Assembly (NCBI GenBank): GCA_947184155.2
Contig: CAMXCT020000369.1
Coordinates: forward strand, 1-64,000
Direction: 5' to 3'
DNA length: 64,000 nt
DNA from: Cladocopium goreaui
Taxonomy: Eukaryota; Sar; Dinophyceae; Suessiales; Symbiodiniaceae
Within the stretch, counting starts at the first letter, position 1. Every line of letters begins with the position of its first letter. The notes beneath the pieces were generated by a model. It did no database searches and was not told the origin of the DNA. It worked only from the letters and a program-made list of their open reading frames with translations. Positions 20,081-28,957 of this stretch are shown piece after piece. The translations under genes and the position numbers were made by a program.

Positions 20081-20761
20081 CTTGTGTTGTTTCTGCCTTT
20101 GTTCCGAGAGGGGCGGTAGATTCCCGGTAGAGCCATGGACTAGGCTGCACTGCAGTGAGCTTTACTGGCGCTGTCCAGTTGAGCTTCCTGCAGTTCAGAC
20201 TGGTGCGCCCGCGTGCAGCAAAGCCTGCCCACATGGTTCGTTGTACGGATGTTCTGTAGTGCCTTGGCGGATGGCCCACTCGGTGGAGAGTGGCCTGGTC
20301 TGGAATACACTGCTAACGTACGGTACATCTGGTCCTCTCCGCAGGTTGCTGGGACGATGACGCCTAGTGACTCCTGTCAGAGAATCTGGTACTGGCACAG
20401 CGAACCACTTCAACCTTCATAGCTTAGGGGGACGAGTTCGACTGCAATGCGAATGCAACATGTACTTACATTTCGGCAGTAGCATACTGGTTGTGCTCAC
20501 GAGCCCATGCTATGGTCAGAAGCTTCGTCTGTCTGCAATGGCTGTATAGTGACATTCAGGCTTTTTCAGCCACCTTTACCCTCTGCCCATTTGGGTCTTG
20601 GGCCCTTTACTATATGACGGTTCCTGTGAGGGCCTACACCAGCTGGCATGTCTTACAGGCCGTCAGTACTCTCCTCCCCATCTAGGGGGGGCAATAGATC
20701 ACAATCCCTTGCGGCGGTGTATATTGACTGGAACAGACTTACTTGGATACGCTGAACGATG
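20081..20761. other. Non-coding or exon-poor region
   Basis: Several short open frames exist but none has recognisable content. A possible acceptor (ccgcAG/GTTGC near 20345) and a short plus-strand frame (TMTPSDSCQRIWYW) may be an exon. No repeats. Confidence 0.25.
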
Positions 20762-20819
20762 CAGGGTGAACAGTAGCGATGCGGGAGTTGCAGGGTGAAC
20801 AGTAGCGATGCGGGAGTTG
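20762..20819 (+). repeat. Perfect 29-bp tandem duplication
   Basis: The 29-bp block containing GAACAGTAGCGATGCGGGAG occurs twice in direct succession (20762-20790 and 20791-20819) without a mismatch, so it is recent. Confidence 0.9.
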
Positions 20820-20918
20820 ATATTGACAAGACGTCCATACAAGCGGCCTCTGTCGTGCTCCACATCAGTCTGCCTGCAACACTGGATTCTCTTATCTGTT
20901 CTCAGGTGAGACATTCTG

Positions 20919-21286
20919 GGCGATCATGTATTTTACTTCACGCACTGCCGCAATGGATAATTAGTTTGCATGTTTTTGAGGATGATACGGTGGCTAAGGT
21001 CACTGTATCTAAGGCAAATCTGAATGCGTTTTTTTGGTTTTGTTGGGCCCTGCCGCGTTCCTTGTTGCTTCGCTGTTTTGCTTTGTGGCGAAACGCAAAT
21101 CTGGCTGGGGGATTTGCGGGTCGTTTTCGGTTGTGGTGGTTTTTTGTGTTTTGTTTGTCGTTGTTTTGTGATGATTTGCCTAAGTTTTTGGACCACACGT
21201 GTCCTTGTACATTCCTGCTTTTCACTGCTTACACAATTGTAAGGACCGAGCCTAGTGCGAATCGGCCAAACCGGAGGAAAAAAAAA
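20919..21286 (+). mobile_element. SINE family 1, long copy
   Basis: Aligned by eye to the copy at 28060-28462: shared 5' block (GATAATTNNTTTGCATGTTTTT), shared middle (GGCGAAACGCAAATCTGGC, GGGGGATTTGCGGGTCG), shared 3' end (CTGCTTAC...GTAAGGACCGAGCC) and an oligo(A) tail. No target-site duplication was found, so the 5' edge is approximate. Confidence 0.75.
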
Positions 21287-21423
21287 GCAGCTGCATGCTG
21301 TCGTCTGGCATATGGGGCAAGGCAAAGGCTCTTTCGGCGCGGATGAAGTACCTAACGCTATGGGGGCACCGGTTCGGAGCAGTGCGCCGCTAACAATGAG
21401 TAGTAGTTAAATCCTCGCCATTA

Positions 21424-21661
21424 CCCAAGGTACCCTTGGGAACGGCAGTTGTCCTACAGCAGCTGTCTTAAGCTCTATAAGGCTCTGACTATGGGGTACC
21501 ATGGGCGGCGAGAGCACTATCTACTCTAACTTGGCAGCAAGAGAGATTCAGATACAGCAACTGACCACGGCTCCCTTTTATGCTTTATATCAATCCGAAG
21601 GGGCCTGAGCTCATCGATGCGGGTCGCTGGAACCCTCGCCATTACCCAAGGTGCCCTTGGG
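21424..21661. repeat. Two near-identical 7-bp-stem palindromes in a direct repeat
   Basis: CCCAAGG-TAC-CCTTGGG (21424-21440) and CCCAAGG-TGC-CCTTGGG (21645-21661) share flanks CCTCGCCATTA on the left and GAAC on the right, 221 bp apart. A degraded third copy is at 22639-22655. Confidence 0.75.
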
Positions 21662-22903
21662 AACAGCGAGTGTCCTGTAGCAATTGCACGGATGCCTTTG
21701 AACAAAGACGTTTGATTACGCATTCCCAGGACACCTCGAGTGAAATAACTGTGCAATAGGTTGAGAAGGAAATGCCACCAGAAACTTGTCCTCCTGCTAG
21801 TCCTTCATCTCGGGGCAACCTGTTAAACTGTTAAATGAAGATCAGTGGTTGGTAGTGCCCTACTTCGGTGGGTAGTCACATAGGAGAGGCAGTAAGCGGG
21901 AGGGCGAGGTGAGGTCGTTTCATGGCGTGGGTAAGCATTCCCTGGCGGGATCCCAATAAGCGACAACTACCGGCCCTTGCTAATTCAACATGCAGTGCAA
22001 GTAAGGGTCCATCAGTCGATGCTGACTATGGGAGATTCATTGGGCGAGGAGGAAATACCCATTGTGTGTTGCCTTGCTCCAGCGTCACTGTGACAACCGC
22101 CCAAAAGCATAAGCCAAAAGTCGTGTACTCCGCTTTGTGATGCCTGCGTTAGCTGAGGAGTTGGAGTGTAGAGAGAATTTTTTTTTTCCTACCTTCCCAC
22201 CTTTTCCCCTGGGTGGGAAGTTGATTACCTCTGGACACTCATAGGAAAGTAAACAGGCGCTCCAGGCAGCTGTGGAACTACACAGTAGTTACATCAGTAA
22301 TCAAACTGTGATCTGGACGCGGCCGTGTTTGACAATAACGACAGCTTGGCGACTCATTAGCATCTGCAGGGTCATATTTGGGATTGGCTTATGCTCGGTG
22401 AGCGGCTGAAACTGGGTCCATTCTGGGGGACTCATTGATCATCTGGGAGTTCCATATAGTTGGTGGGCGACAGAAGGTCGCCCACAGCTTGGTATCCTCC
22501 GGGTTACTGAGTCGGACACTAGGGCGCATGTGACACTTGGGCGAGTTCGCTTAGGTATGGAAAAGGCCTTCCCCTAGGCGAGGCGCGTGGTTCAGTGTTA
22601 TAATGTCCTCATGGGTCTTGTGCAAGTGGGGAGAGCTACCTAGGGTACCCCTGGGAGCCCACTCCACTTGATCTGACCAGTGTTCATGAGGCATAAGAAC
22701 TAAATTGGAGAGGGGTAGGTAATTATGAGGTAGTGAGCTGATGAAAGTTAATTGCAATCACAGAAGGTCTCAATCAGCAATAACTACGTGGCGGTGGCCA
22801 GTAACTGCATAGGCAGTAGCCCAGGATAGGTGAGTTACGGGTAACTGGTTGCCTTGTGGTCACCCAGGCAACAACAAGAAGCCGGGCGGACGTTTCAACT
22901 TAC
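21662..22903. other. Non-coding region with palindromes
   Basis: I find no gene. Contents: a perfect 9-bp stem hairpin at 22463-22485 (GTGGGCGAC, loop AGAAG, GTCGCCCAC), a 7-bp stem near 22846 (GTTGCCT...AGGCAAC), and the third CCTAGGG palindrome. It may be the 3' untranslated part of the LINE fragment that follows, which reads leftwards. Confidence 0.35.
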
Positions 22904-23236
22904 TCACGTCGGGCGTTCACGTCGGGCACGCAACTTGGCAAGAGCTTCCAAGGGGGGAGTGCAAATGTGTGGCGATCCTTGAGCAGTACGCTGCTTACGC
23001 TGGCAATTGTGGGGTGTGCGGCGGATGAGGGATAGGGCTTGGCTACTGGCGGTATGCTTGAGGGTTTCTACGTATGTGTTGCGCGCAGCTGCAAGGGAAG
23101 TGACTTTAAACCATGGCTGATCGAAAAAGAGCTGATGCTTGGACAGAACTTCTTTTTCGATTTGCCTTACCATTTGTTCAGGAGGCGGGGGAGCAACTAA
23201 GAAACCATCATGGAGCCACACCAAGGATTGTGTCGA
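22904..23236 (-). pseudogene. 3' fragment of a second LINE: HDG-motif domain
   Basis: About 110 residues on the minus strand contain STQSLVWLHDGFLVAPPPPE and continue to a basic tail (RKQRTAQ...LRARRERPT). They match the C-terminal domain of the LINE at 9.6 kb (AIWLHDGLWLPKEIPP), with the same spacing to a following helix and a P-L/W-F motif (LPLFSLREL versus QPWFKVTSL). An in-frame stop lies just upstream, and the plus-strand copia sequence begins at about 23316, so only the 3' end survives. Confidence 0.6.
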
Positions 23237-23315
23237 GTCATGCCTTTATGCATAGCCCATTGGGAACCGGTGTATATGTTGTCTTGAAAATGCCGTTGTC
23301 GATTAGCTTTCCATC

Positions 23316-23740
23316 AGGTGAAGCGGACCTACTATTTGCTTGAGGCATTGAATGGGTCACGTGACGCTTCACTGGCATGGTTGCAGCTTTTGACATTTAC
23401 GGTTGAACATGTAGGCCTTTGGTCTGATTCGTTGGAACCATGTGTGTATGGTGGACAGATTGTGGAAGATGGTTACGAAATTGGATTTTGCTTGTGTGTT
23501 AGTGTATGTTGATGACATCTGGTTGTTGTCGACCACTAAGGAAGCCGAAGAACATGTGGTTGCAACTTTGTCGTCTGTAGTGCCTGTGAAGACAACTAGA
23601 TCGGAGAAGAGGGAGGATCCCTGACCTTTATTGGTCGTGTCATCAAAAGAAAGAGATTCCTCTGAGATCACTCTGGGTGTTGATCCACATTATCTTGACT
23701 CTACGTTTCTGGTTATGGCGTTACCCGTGGGTCTGAGAAT
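23316..23740 (+). pseudogene. Copia-1 reverse transcriptase, frameshifted
   Basis: The RT palm is read from three frames. The first gives YYLLEALNGSRDASLAWLQL (the copia K-A-L-Y-G-L-R-Q-A-W-like motif). After a shift near 23485 the next gives ACVLVYVDDIWLLS with the catalytic VDD. After a shift near 23615 the next gives SLTFIGRVIKRK, and another gives ITLGVDPHYLDS. At least three shifts in 400 bp show that the copy is dead. Confidence 0.8.
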
Positions 23741-25222
23741 GTGCCTGACATTTCGGGACATCTGGAGAAAACACTCACAGGTAGGAACTTTCAGAAACCT
23801 TTGTCAGATGAAGCATACTCACGCTTCAGGAAGGCGTTGGGAAAATTGCTTTGGTTGTCACAGGTGCGTCATGAGTTGAAGACATGGATGTCTGTTCTTG
23901 GGACGCAACAAGCGAAACCGATGCACGGAACTGAACAAGCATTGAAAGCAGTTTTGAGATTCTTGTATGTTGACATGCATGCATGCTTGTGTCTACCGAG
24001 CAGAGATGAGACCATCATGAGTCAGGTTGACGATGCCCAACTGAGATCAGTCCATCTCCACTCTTTCAGCGACGCTTCACATGCGCCGTACCGTTTCAAC
24101 AACCGCAAAGGTGTTAGCGGTGGAGCTGTTTTCTTTGAGACGTCTTTGGTAAGGTCTCTGAGCCGACAGCAACAAGCTTTGAGTCTGAGTTCATGTGAGG
24201 CAGAGCTCTATGGTTTGCAATCAGTCTGTCAAGAAAGTGTTGCGTTTGGAAGACTGGTTCACCGTCTTCTGTTTGCACTTCATGAGATCGATGAGCCAGA
24301 GGAAGTTGTGATTTGGTTGGAGAGTGATTCAAGCTCCGCATTGCAACTTGTGAAGTCCATGGATGTGCCACGACGTTCACGACACCTTGAAATAAGATTG
24401 CATTGGTTGCGAGAGCAGATGAGAGAGGGTTTGTTGAAATTGAGACACAGAAGTGGTGTTGAAAATCCAGCAGATCTTTTCACTAAATGCTTGAGTGCTA
24501 AAGCTTTCTATAAACATCGATATGCTCTTGGGATTGTTGTTCCAGATGGTTTGACAGCTGAGTTGGCAGAACTTCGTGAGCTGAGTGTGTTGCAGCAAGT
24601 GTTGACTCAGGGTTCTTCAATTGCGATTGTGGACCTGTGTTGTTCGGAACATTCGAACTTGAGAAAAGTCTGTGAAGTTTCGAAGGTCCCATACATTGGT
24701 GTAGTTGCTAAGGTGCAGAGTTCTGGAACGTTGAGTCATGTAGCTGTTTGCATTCGACAGTGGAAGAATTCGTCATGTCCACCTTGGGTGCATATTCATG
24801 CATCGACTCCTTGTGGAAGTGGAAGTCCGCTTCGCAATTTCAATCCGGACTCAGTCACTGAAAAGGACCAGGAATGGGATGAGATCATCAACGCGATTGG
24901 TGGGTACTTCAAACATGCAGACTCATGTTCGTTTGAGCTTCCAGAACGAAATACCATTTGGTCCCGACCTGAGACAGTGAATCTTTTGGAGAGTTTTGAC
25001 ATGAGGCATGAGGCTTTGGTGAGGTTGTGCAAGACTGGATGTCAGAACAAGGATGGTATTCCGATTGGAAAGACACTGAAGTTTGCTTCCAATTCAGCTT
25101 GGTTTGCATTAAATCTCCACTCCAAACTTTCTACATGTACATGCCAGATCATGCAGAACTTTATCAAATCAACTATGCTGAAACAGCGTTTTACAACCGA
25201 AAGTTGGCAAGATACATTTTGA
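23741..25222 (+). CDS. Copia-1 RNase H plus methyltransferase-like C-terminal domain
   Basis: This frame of about 493 codons is the intact 3' part of pol. RT thumb/connection: KALGKLLWLSQVRHEL. RNase H: SFSDASH (Asp about 111), CEAEL (Glu about 153), ESDSSSA (Asp about 196) and NPADLFTK (Asp about 245). It then continues for about 230 residues beyond any normal copia pol: IVDLCCSEHSNL near 297-307 and HIHASTPCGSGSP near 351-363, about 50 residues apart, followed by NTIWSRPE. Motif order and spacing resemble the Gly-rich SAM motif (DLFCG) and Pro-Cys motif of cytosine-5 methyltransferases, and such domains have been reported in dinoflagellate retrotransposons (de Mendoza and co-workers, 2018). 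Whether it is active is unknown. The polypurine tract follows 43 bp after the stop. Confidence 0.78.
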   Translation: MPDISGHLEKTLTGRNFQKPLSDEAYSRFRKALGKLLWLSQVRHELKTWMSVLGTQQAKPMHGTEQALKAVLRFLYVDMHACLCLPSRDETIMSQVDDAQLRSVHLHSFSDASHAPYRFNNRKGVSGGAVFFETSLVRSLSRQQQALSLSSCEAELYGLQSVCQESVAFGRLVHRLLFALHEIDEPEEVVIWLESDSSSALQLVKSMDVPRRSRHLEIRLHWLREQMREGLLKLRHRSGVENPADLFTKCLSAKAFYKHRYALGIVVPDGLTAELAELRELSVLQQVLTQGSSIAIVDLCCSEHSNLRKVCEVSKVPYIGVVAKVQSSGTLSHVAVCIRQWKNSSCPPWVHIHASTPCGSGSPLRNFNPDSVTEKDQEWDEIINAIGGYFKHADSCSFELPERNTIWSRPETVNLLESFDMRHEALVRLCKTGCQNKDGIPIGKTLKFASNSAWFALNLHSKLSTCTCQIMQNFIKSTMLKQRFTTESWQDTF

Positions 25223-25264
25223 TTGCAGTCAAACATGCGTCGAAGAAGAGTTGAATTTGCGTTT

Positions 25265-25599
25265 AAAAGGGGGACACTGTGACAGAGAGAGAGACAGAAG
25301 TTGGATCCACCTTTTGTTTCGTTTCGTTTCATTTTCTGTTTGCACGTTGTTTTCAAACAAACGTTGCCAAAGACAAACAGGAGTTTTCACTGTGTTGCAT
25401 TTTTGTGCAGAGTTTTGTTGCGCGATGCTGTAAGATGCAGTGTGTGTGCGCAGCGCAGAACAATCTGAAAGGTCACTGATCCTATCACGACAGTGATGGC
25501 GGTTCGACACTTCGTTTCACGTTCTAGGTTGATTGCTCCTAAGAGTTTAGCCACGGTCTAGTGCTTTTTCACTACCGGACGCGGTTTGATTTTGCAGCC
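25265..25599 (+). other. Polypurine tract and putative LTR
   Basis: AAAAGGGGGA (25265-25274) followed by CAC and TGTGAC has the form of a polypurine tract plus LTR start. The stretch up to the ATG at 25600 has no gene. No second LTR copy was found in the window except for a similar start (GGACACTGTGATGG then GTTGGATC) at about 26100. LTR identity is therefore tentative. Confidence 0.4.
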
Positions 25600-26100
25600 A
25601 TGGCATCATCCAATTGGAGCATTGAGGATGAGAAGATGCTTCAGCAGTTGGCACAGCGTCGTACTTCTCAGATACCTTTGCCGACAACTGAATCAAGTGG
25701 TGCAATGACTGATGCATCAAAGCGCCGATTTGAAGAGGCTGACTTTGAGGTGTCAGAGGCAGATTGGGTGGTTGGAAGTAGTTTCATGGAGCCTGTGGAA
25801 GGCACCGAGGATTTGGCCACAAAGGCCTTGCTTCCAGCCGGTGTTACGAGTATGACAATGTGGGGAAAGACCAAGTTTGCATTTGGAAAGTATGAGAAAG
25901 AGAAGAAGAGTTACAAGGTTGTCTTCGAGGAAGACCCCAGCTATGTTTCATGGTGTCGAAAGCATTTGACCAAAGACTCAGCGAAGGGTCCTGCCTGGGA
26001 TTGGTCCAGGTACATTAAGGCCCGGGATTTGGTGGACTGCAAAGCTGCTAATGTGCCATTCTATGCAGGAACTACCTTGCGTCGAGAGTTTTGTGATTGA
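25600..26100 (+). CDS. Small gag-like protein with a GK-Y/W motif (166 aa)
   Basis: The ATG at 25600 (gccATGgc) opens 166 codons. The N-terminus is polar (WSIEDEKMLQQLAQRRTS). Residues about 86-125 contain KFAFGKYEKEKKSYKVVF then DPSYVSWCRKHL, a pattern (FGK-x-K-x-Y ... D-x-Y-x-x-W) also seen in small DNA-associated domains of the exonuclease X C-terminal type. Its place right after a candidate LTR suggests the N-terminal gag of a copia element, but no gag/pol follows. If so, copia-1 and this ORF are parts of two elements sharing one LTR. No membrane segment. Confidence 0.5.
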   Translation: MASSNWSIEDEKMLQQLAQRRTSQIPLPTTESSGAMTDASKRRFEEADFEVSEADWVVGSSFMEPVEGTEDLATKALLPAGVTSMTMWGKTKFAFGKYEKEKKSYKVVFEEDPSYVSWCRKHLTKDSAKGPAWDWSRYIKARDLVDCKAANVPFYAGTTLRREFCD

Positions 26101-26740
26101 GGACACTGTGATGGTGGTTGGATCTATACAGGATCTCATTCTATGTGGACAACTGTAGTTTGCAGGATTGTCGAACTGGATGAGTGGTCACTATGTAGCC
26201 CTTCGGCTAAGGGCACCTATATGTATTGGCCTGTCGAGCTTGGGCGATATGTGCTGAAGCCTGGATGGGTTACAGCTATACATGGAATGGAGTTCATCTC
26301 AAAAGGGGGTGTGAAAATTTCCGACATCCGTGAGATGAATCCATTGGTCTCTTCATTGGTCTTTTCTGCATTGGAAGAAGTGAATTTGGTTTTCACCTTG
26401 ATGGTGAGCTCAACCGTGATGGTTGACATGGTATTTGCACGTTTCATGTTTTGCACGTTTTATTGGAGATGACGAAACCCAACAACGATATACTTTTCGT
26501 CTTCTTTGAGTACTTTGATTGCACGGAGAACACAGTGAGGATTTGAATTTGTATAGTGACATGGAAAATCAAACCATTTTCCATACCTTTTGCATTAGTT
26601 GTCGTCGACGAAGTGCACGAAGGAATCGTGAGAAGATCGTAGAATTCATTTTGTGACTTCGGAAGAAGGAACTTTGTTTGCCATTGATCGGAGAAGTTTA
26701 GTTTGTTTAGTTTTGTCTCTCAATGATGATAGCGAGAGCA
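26101..26740. other. Non-coding region
   Basis: Starts with the second TGTGA..GTTGGATC motif. A 6-bp-stem hairpin (GCCCTT-CGGCT-AAGGGC) lies at 26199-26215. An open frame here (ELDEWSLCSPSAKGTYMYWP) has protein-like content for about 60 residues but no known motif. Confidence 0.3.
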
Positions 26741-26742
26741 AC

Positions 26743-27185
26743 GTTCTGAAAGGCATTCAGAACCAGAGTTGCCACCAGATCTGAGGGACACATCATGAAT
26801 CATGTTTTGGTGCTTGAACTGTTTCAACAGTTTTCAAACACTCAAACTTATTTAAACAAACAAACCATGTCTTGATGTAAAGACTTTTTGTGACGACATG
26901 TGTTTTTGATCGCTTTTGTGAAGTTGACAGAAAGATGTCAACTGGCGACTCCGCATCATTTTGTGTCAAGGCGTGACACACCAACAAGAACCATAGCGAC
27001 ATGAGCAAGACATGTTCCCTTGTTGCTTGTGTGTGTAAAAGTGGCTGAGCTCTGGGAGTGGTTGACTTGGTTGCGTGGACGGTCTTAGTGAGTTAAGGAC
27101 GACGTCCTGGACGCTGACCCAAGTAGAGGCTTCGAAGGCCTGTAGCCTTCCGCACAGACCGCCATGTATGCGTTGATCAACCAAT
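26743..27185 (+). other. Chain of short perfect hairpins, RNA-like
   Basis: Within about 440 bp: GTTCTGA/TCAGAAC (26743-26763), AACTGTT/AACAGTT (26817-26832), CATGTC/GACATG (about 26866-26900), AGTTGAC/GTCAACT (26922-26943), TGTGTCA/TGACACA (about 26970-26988), AGGAC/GTCCT (about 27098-27110), GAAGGC/GCCTTC (about 27134-27150) and GTTGATCAAC near 27173. It ends close to GACGACCTGGCGGA (about 27208), also present in SINE family 2, so it may be a related structured retroposon. Confidence 0.5.
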
Positions 27186-27252
27186 ACATGCAATTGAACG
27201 TGTTGGACGACCTGGCGGACACCAATCGCGACAAAATCGGAAATACAATTTA

Positions 27253-27345
27253 GTCATCACTTAGAAAGCGTCCTTCCTCTAAAATGGAAGAACCGCGCAA
27301 CCGCTAAAATGGAAGGCGCACTTCCTCTAAAATGGAAAGACATCC
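27253..27345 (+). repeat. Short direct repeats of CTAAAATGGAAG
   Basis: CTAAAATGGAAG or CTAAAATGGAAA occurs three times in about 70 bp, two of them preceded by CTTCCT. Confidence 0.7.
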
Positions 27346-27534
27346 GCTTATCCCAAAAACCAAGGAAAAGGCGTAATAAACAAGAAAGCACAAGACAGCA
27401 ACTGACATCACAAGTGAAACAACATCCCACCAATAGAATGTAGTACTCAAAGGCATTTGCGTTTGCAAAATCAAAACATCTCAGTCCATGTCAAACATTA
27501 AAAGAGGGCTTCAAGCTGACTTCAAACTGACCCC

Positions 27535-27625
27535 AGACACCAACGCAACTTCAACGTGACCGGAAGCCGCCCTCAAGGTGACCACCTCGAGCCAACCTCG
27601 AGGTCACCTCGCGGTGACCTCCGGC
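27535..27625. repeat. GGTGACC/GGTCACC inverted-repeat cluster
   Basis: Alternating GGTGACC and GGTCACC motifs flanked by CTCGAG make an imperfect fold-back around 27575-27615. Function unknown. Confidence 0.4.
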
Positions 27626-27639
27626 ATCATTGGCGTTTA

Positions 27640-27790
27640 AGGTAAACCACAGCGGTGTTTAAGGTGTACCACACCCCTGGTGTTTACGGTGAACCACACC
27701 AGTGTTTAAGGTGTACCACACCCCCGGATGAACCACACCAGTGTTTAAGGTGTACCACCACCACGGTGTTTAGGATGAACCACATCACAG
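27640..27790 (+). repeat. Imperfect tandem repeat of GTGTTTAAGGTGTACCACAC
   Basis: Five to six degenerate units of about 25-30 bp alternating GTGTTTAAGGTGTACCACAC and GGATGAACCACACCA forms. Confidence 0.75.
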
Positions 27791-27844
27791 GGCCTCGAAA
27801 CTGGGCGCTCCCAGCGTGCTCCTCCACGCCTCCGCGGCAAGAGT

Positions 27845-28040
27845 GGAAACAGCGCGGATGTCCGAGCCTTTGCGAGATCAAAAAGAATTTTTTATGGGGT
27901 TGCGGGAGCCTGATGATCCGGCAAAGTCGAGTCTTCACCAGGCAGCTGAGACGTGGCAGTGCAATCGGCCACACATCAGTCTCAAATTCTACCATTGATG
28001 TTCCCACCCAATGAGCAGCAGCACAAATTGTGAATATATA
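27845..28040. repeat. Dispersed repeat R, divergent copy
   Basis: ACAGCGCGGATGTCCGAG followed by GATCAAAAAGAATTTTTTA matches 44471-44515 closely, and the next 100 bp align loosely to 44580-44620 and 45470-45510. It appears to be a third, older member of that repeat. Confidence 0.5.
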
Positions 28041-28059
28041 AGAAACCGGATATTAACGT

Positions 28060-28462
28060 CCCGCGAACATGTACAGTTCTTTGCATCGATGCTCACGAAG
28101 GCAGGCACGATGCTTTGATTTTCATGTTTCACTGAAGGTCGTGGTGGATAATTCATTTTTTGCATGTTTTTGTGAGTGACGCAGGGGTCTGACCGCTGCG
28201 TCCTGAGGCAAATCTTTTTTGTGGTTGTTTGCGTTTGGGCTCTGGCCCCTTTTGTGTGTCTGGTTTGCTTTTCCTCGTGGCGAAACGCAAATCTGGCCGG
28301 GGGATTTGCGGGTCGTCCGGTTTTTTTTGTGTTGTTTTTGGTTTGTTGTGATTTGCCTGCATTGCCGGACCTTTTGGGTCCTTGTACAATGATGTTTTAC
28401 TGCTTATGCTCATGTAAGGACCGAGCCAGAGTGCGACATCGGCCATACTCGAGGGAAAAAAA
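28060..28462 (+). mobile_element. SINE family 1, probably full-length copy (about 403 bp)
   Basis: Flanked by a perfect 19-bp duplication (28041-28059 and 28463-28481, AGAAACCGGATATTAACGT). The body shares GGCGAAACGCAAATCTGGC and the 3' block with the copies at 16674 and 20919, and ends in A8. It is the best-defined copy and sets the family boundaries. Confidence 0.9.
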
Positions 28463-28641
28463 AGAAACCGGATATTAACGTGGGTGACCCATGACTGCTG
28501 GGGAGGCCCTTTTGAGCGAAGCCGGTTTTGAGAAGGTCTTCCAGAGCCAGAATTGGGTCCGTTAGAGCAAGCAGTTTTGTAGATGATTTTGTTTCTTGTT
28601 GGGGAAGCGGGGTGCACACTGGTTGCTGCTTGAACCCACTT

Positions 28642-28957
28642 GAAGTTAGCTTATTACAATTTCGTTGCGTCTGGTGGCTTGATTGTTTGCTGCTAAAAGA
28701 AGGCCCATCAGCCTTTTGCAGCCCTGAAGTGATTGCTTGAAGTGTTTCTTGCTGTTGAGGAGTTTGTGGGTTTTCGCGCAGGTGGCCGGCTTCCATTTGG
28801 AAGTTAGCTTCTTATTATTTGCTTTCATCTACTGGCTTGATTGTTTGCTGCTAAAAGAAGGCCCATCAGCCTTTTGCAGCGTTAGGTGATTGCTTGAGGT
28901 GTTTCTTGTTGTTGCGGAGTTTGCGGGTTTTCGCGCAGGTGGCCGGCTTCCATTTGG
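28642..28957 (+). repeat. 158-bp tandem duplication
   Basis: Units 28642-28799 and 28800-28957 share TGGCTTGATTGTTTGCTGCT, AGGCCCATCAGCCTTTTGCA and CAGGTGGCCGGCTTCCATTT with about 10 percent differences. No coding content. Confidence 0.85.

Larger units (their letters stand above)
23316..25277 (+). mobile_element. Copia-1: 3' part of a Ty1/copia element
   Basis: The element is cut within reverse transcriptase on the left, next to the LINE fragment. It continues through RT, RNase H and an extra C-terminal domain to a polypurine tract (AAAAGGGGGA, 25265-25274) and a TG dinucleotide that could start the 3' LTR. Gag, protease and integrase are absent from this copy. Confidence 0.85.

Noticed and set aside
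26199-26260. U2 snRNA-like start (CCCTTCGGCTAAGGGC)
   Set aside because: Only the short hairpin resembles it; the branch-site recognition and Sm regions are absent.
27088-27112. Seventh copy of the invariant-loop hairpin (AAGGACGACGTCC)
   Set aside because: It is a different palindrome: the loop CAAGGACGT is not present and the stem does not match.
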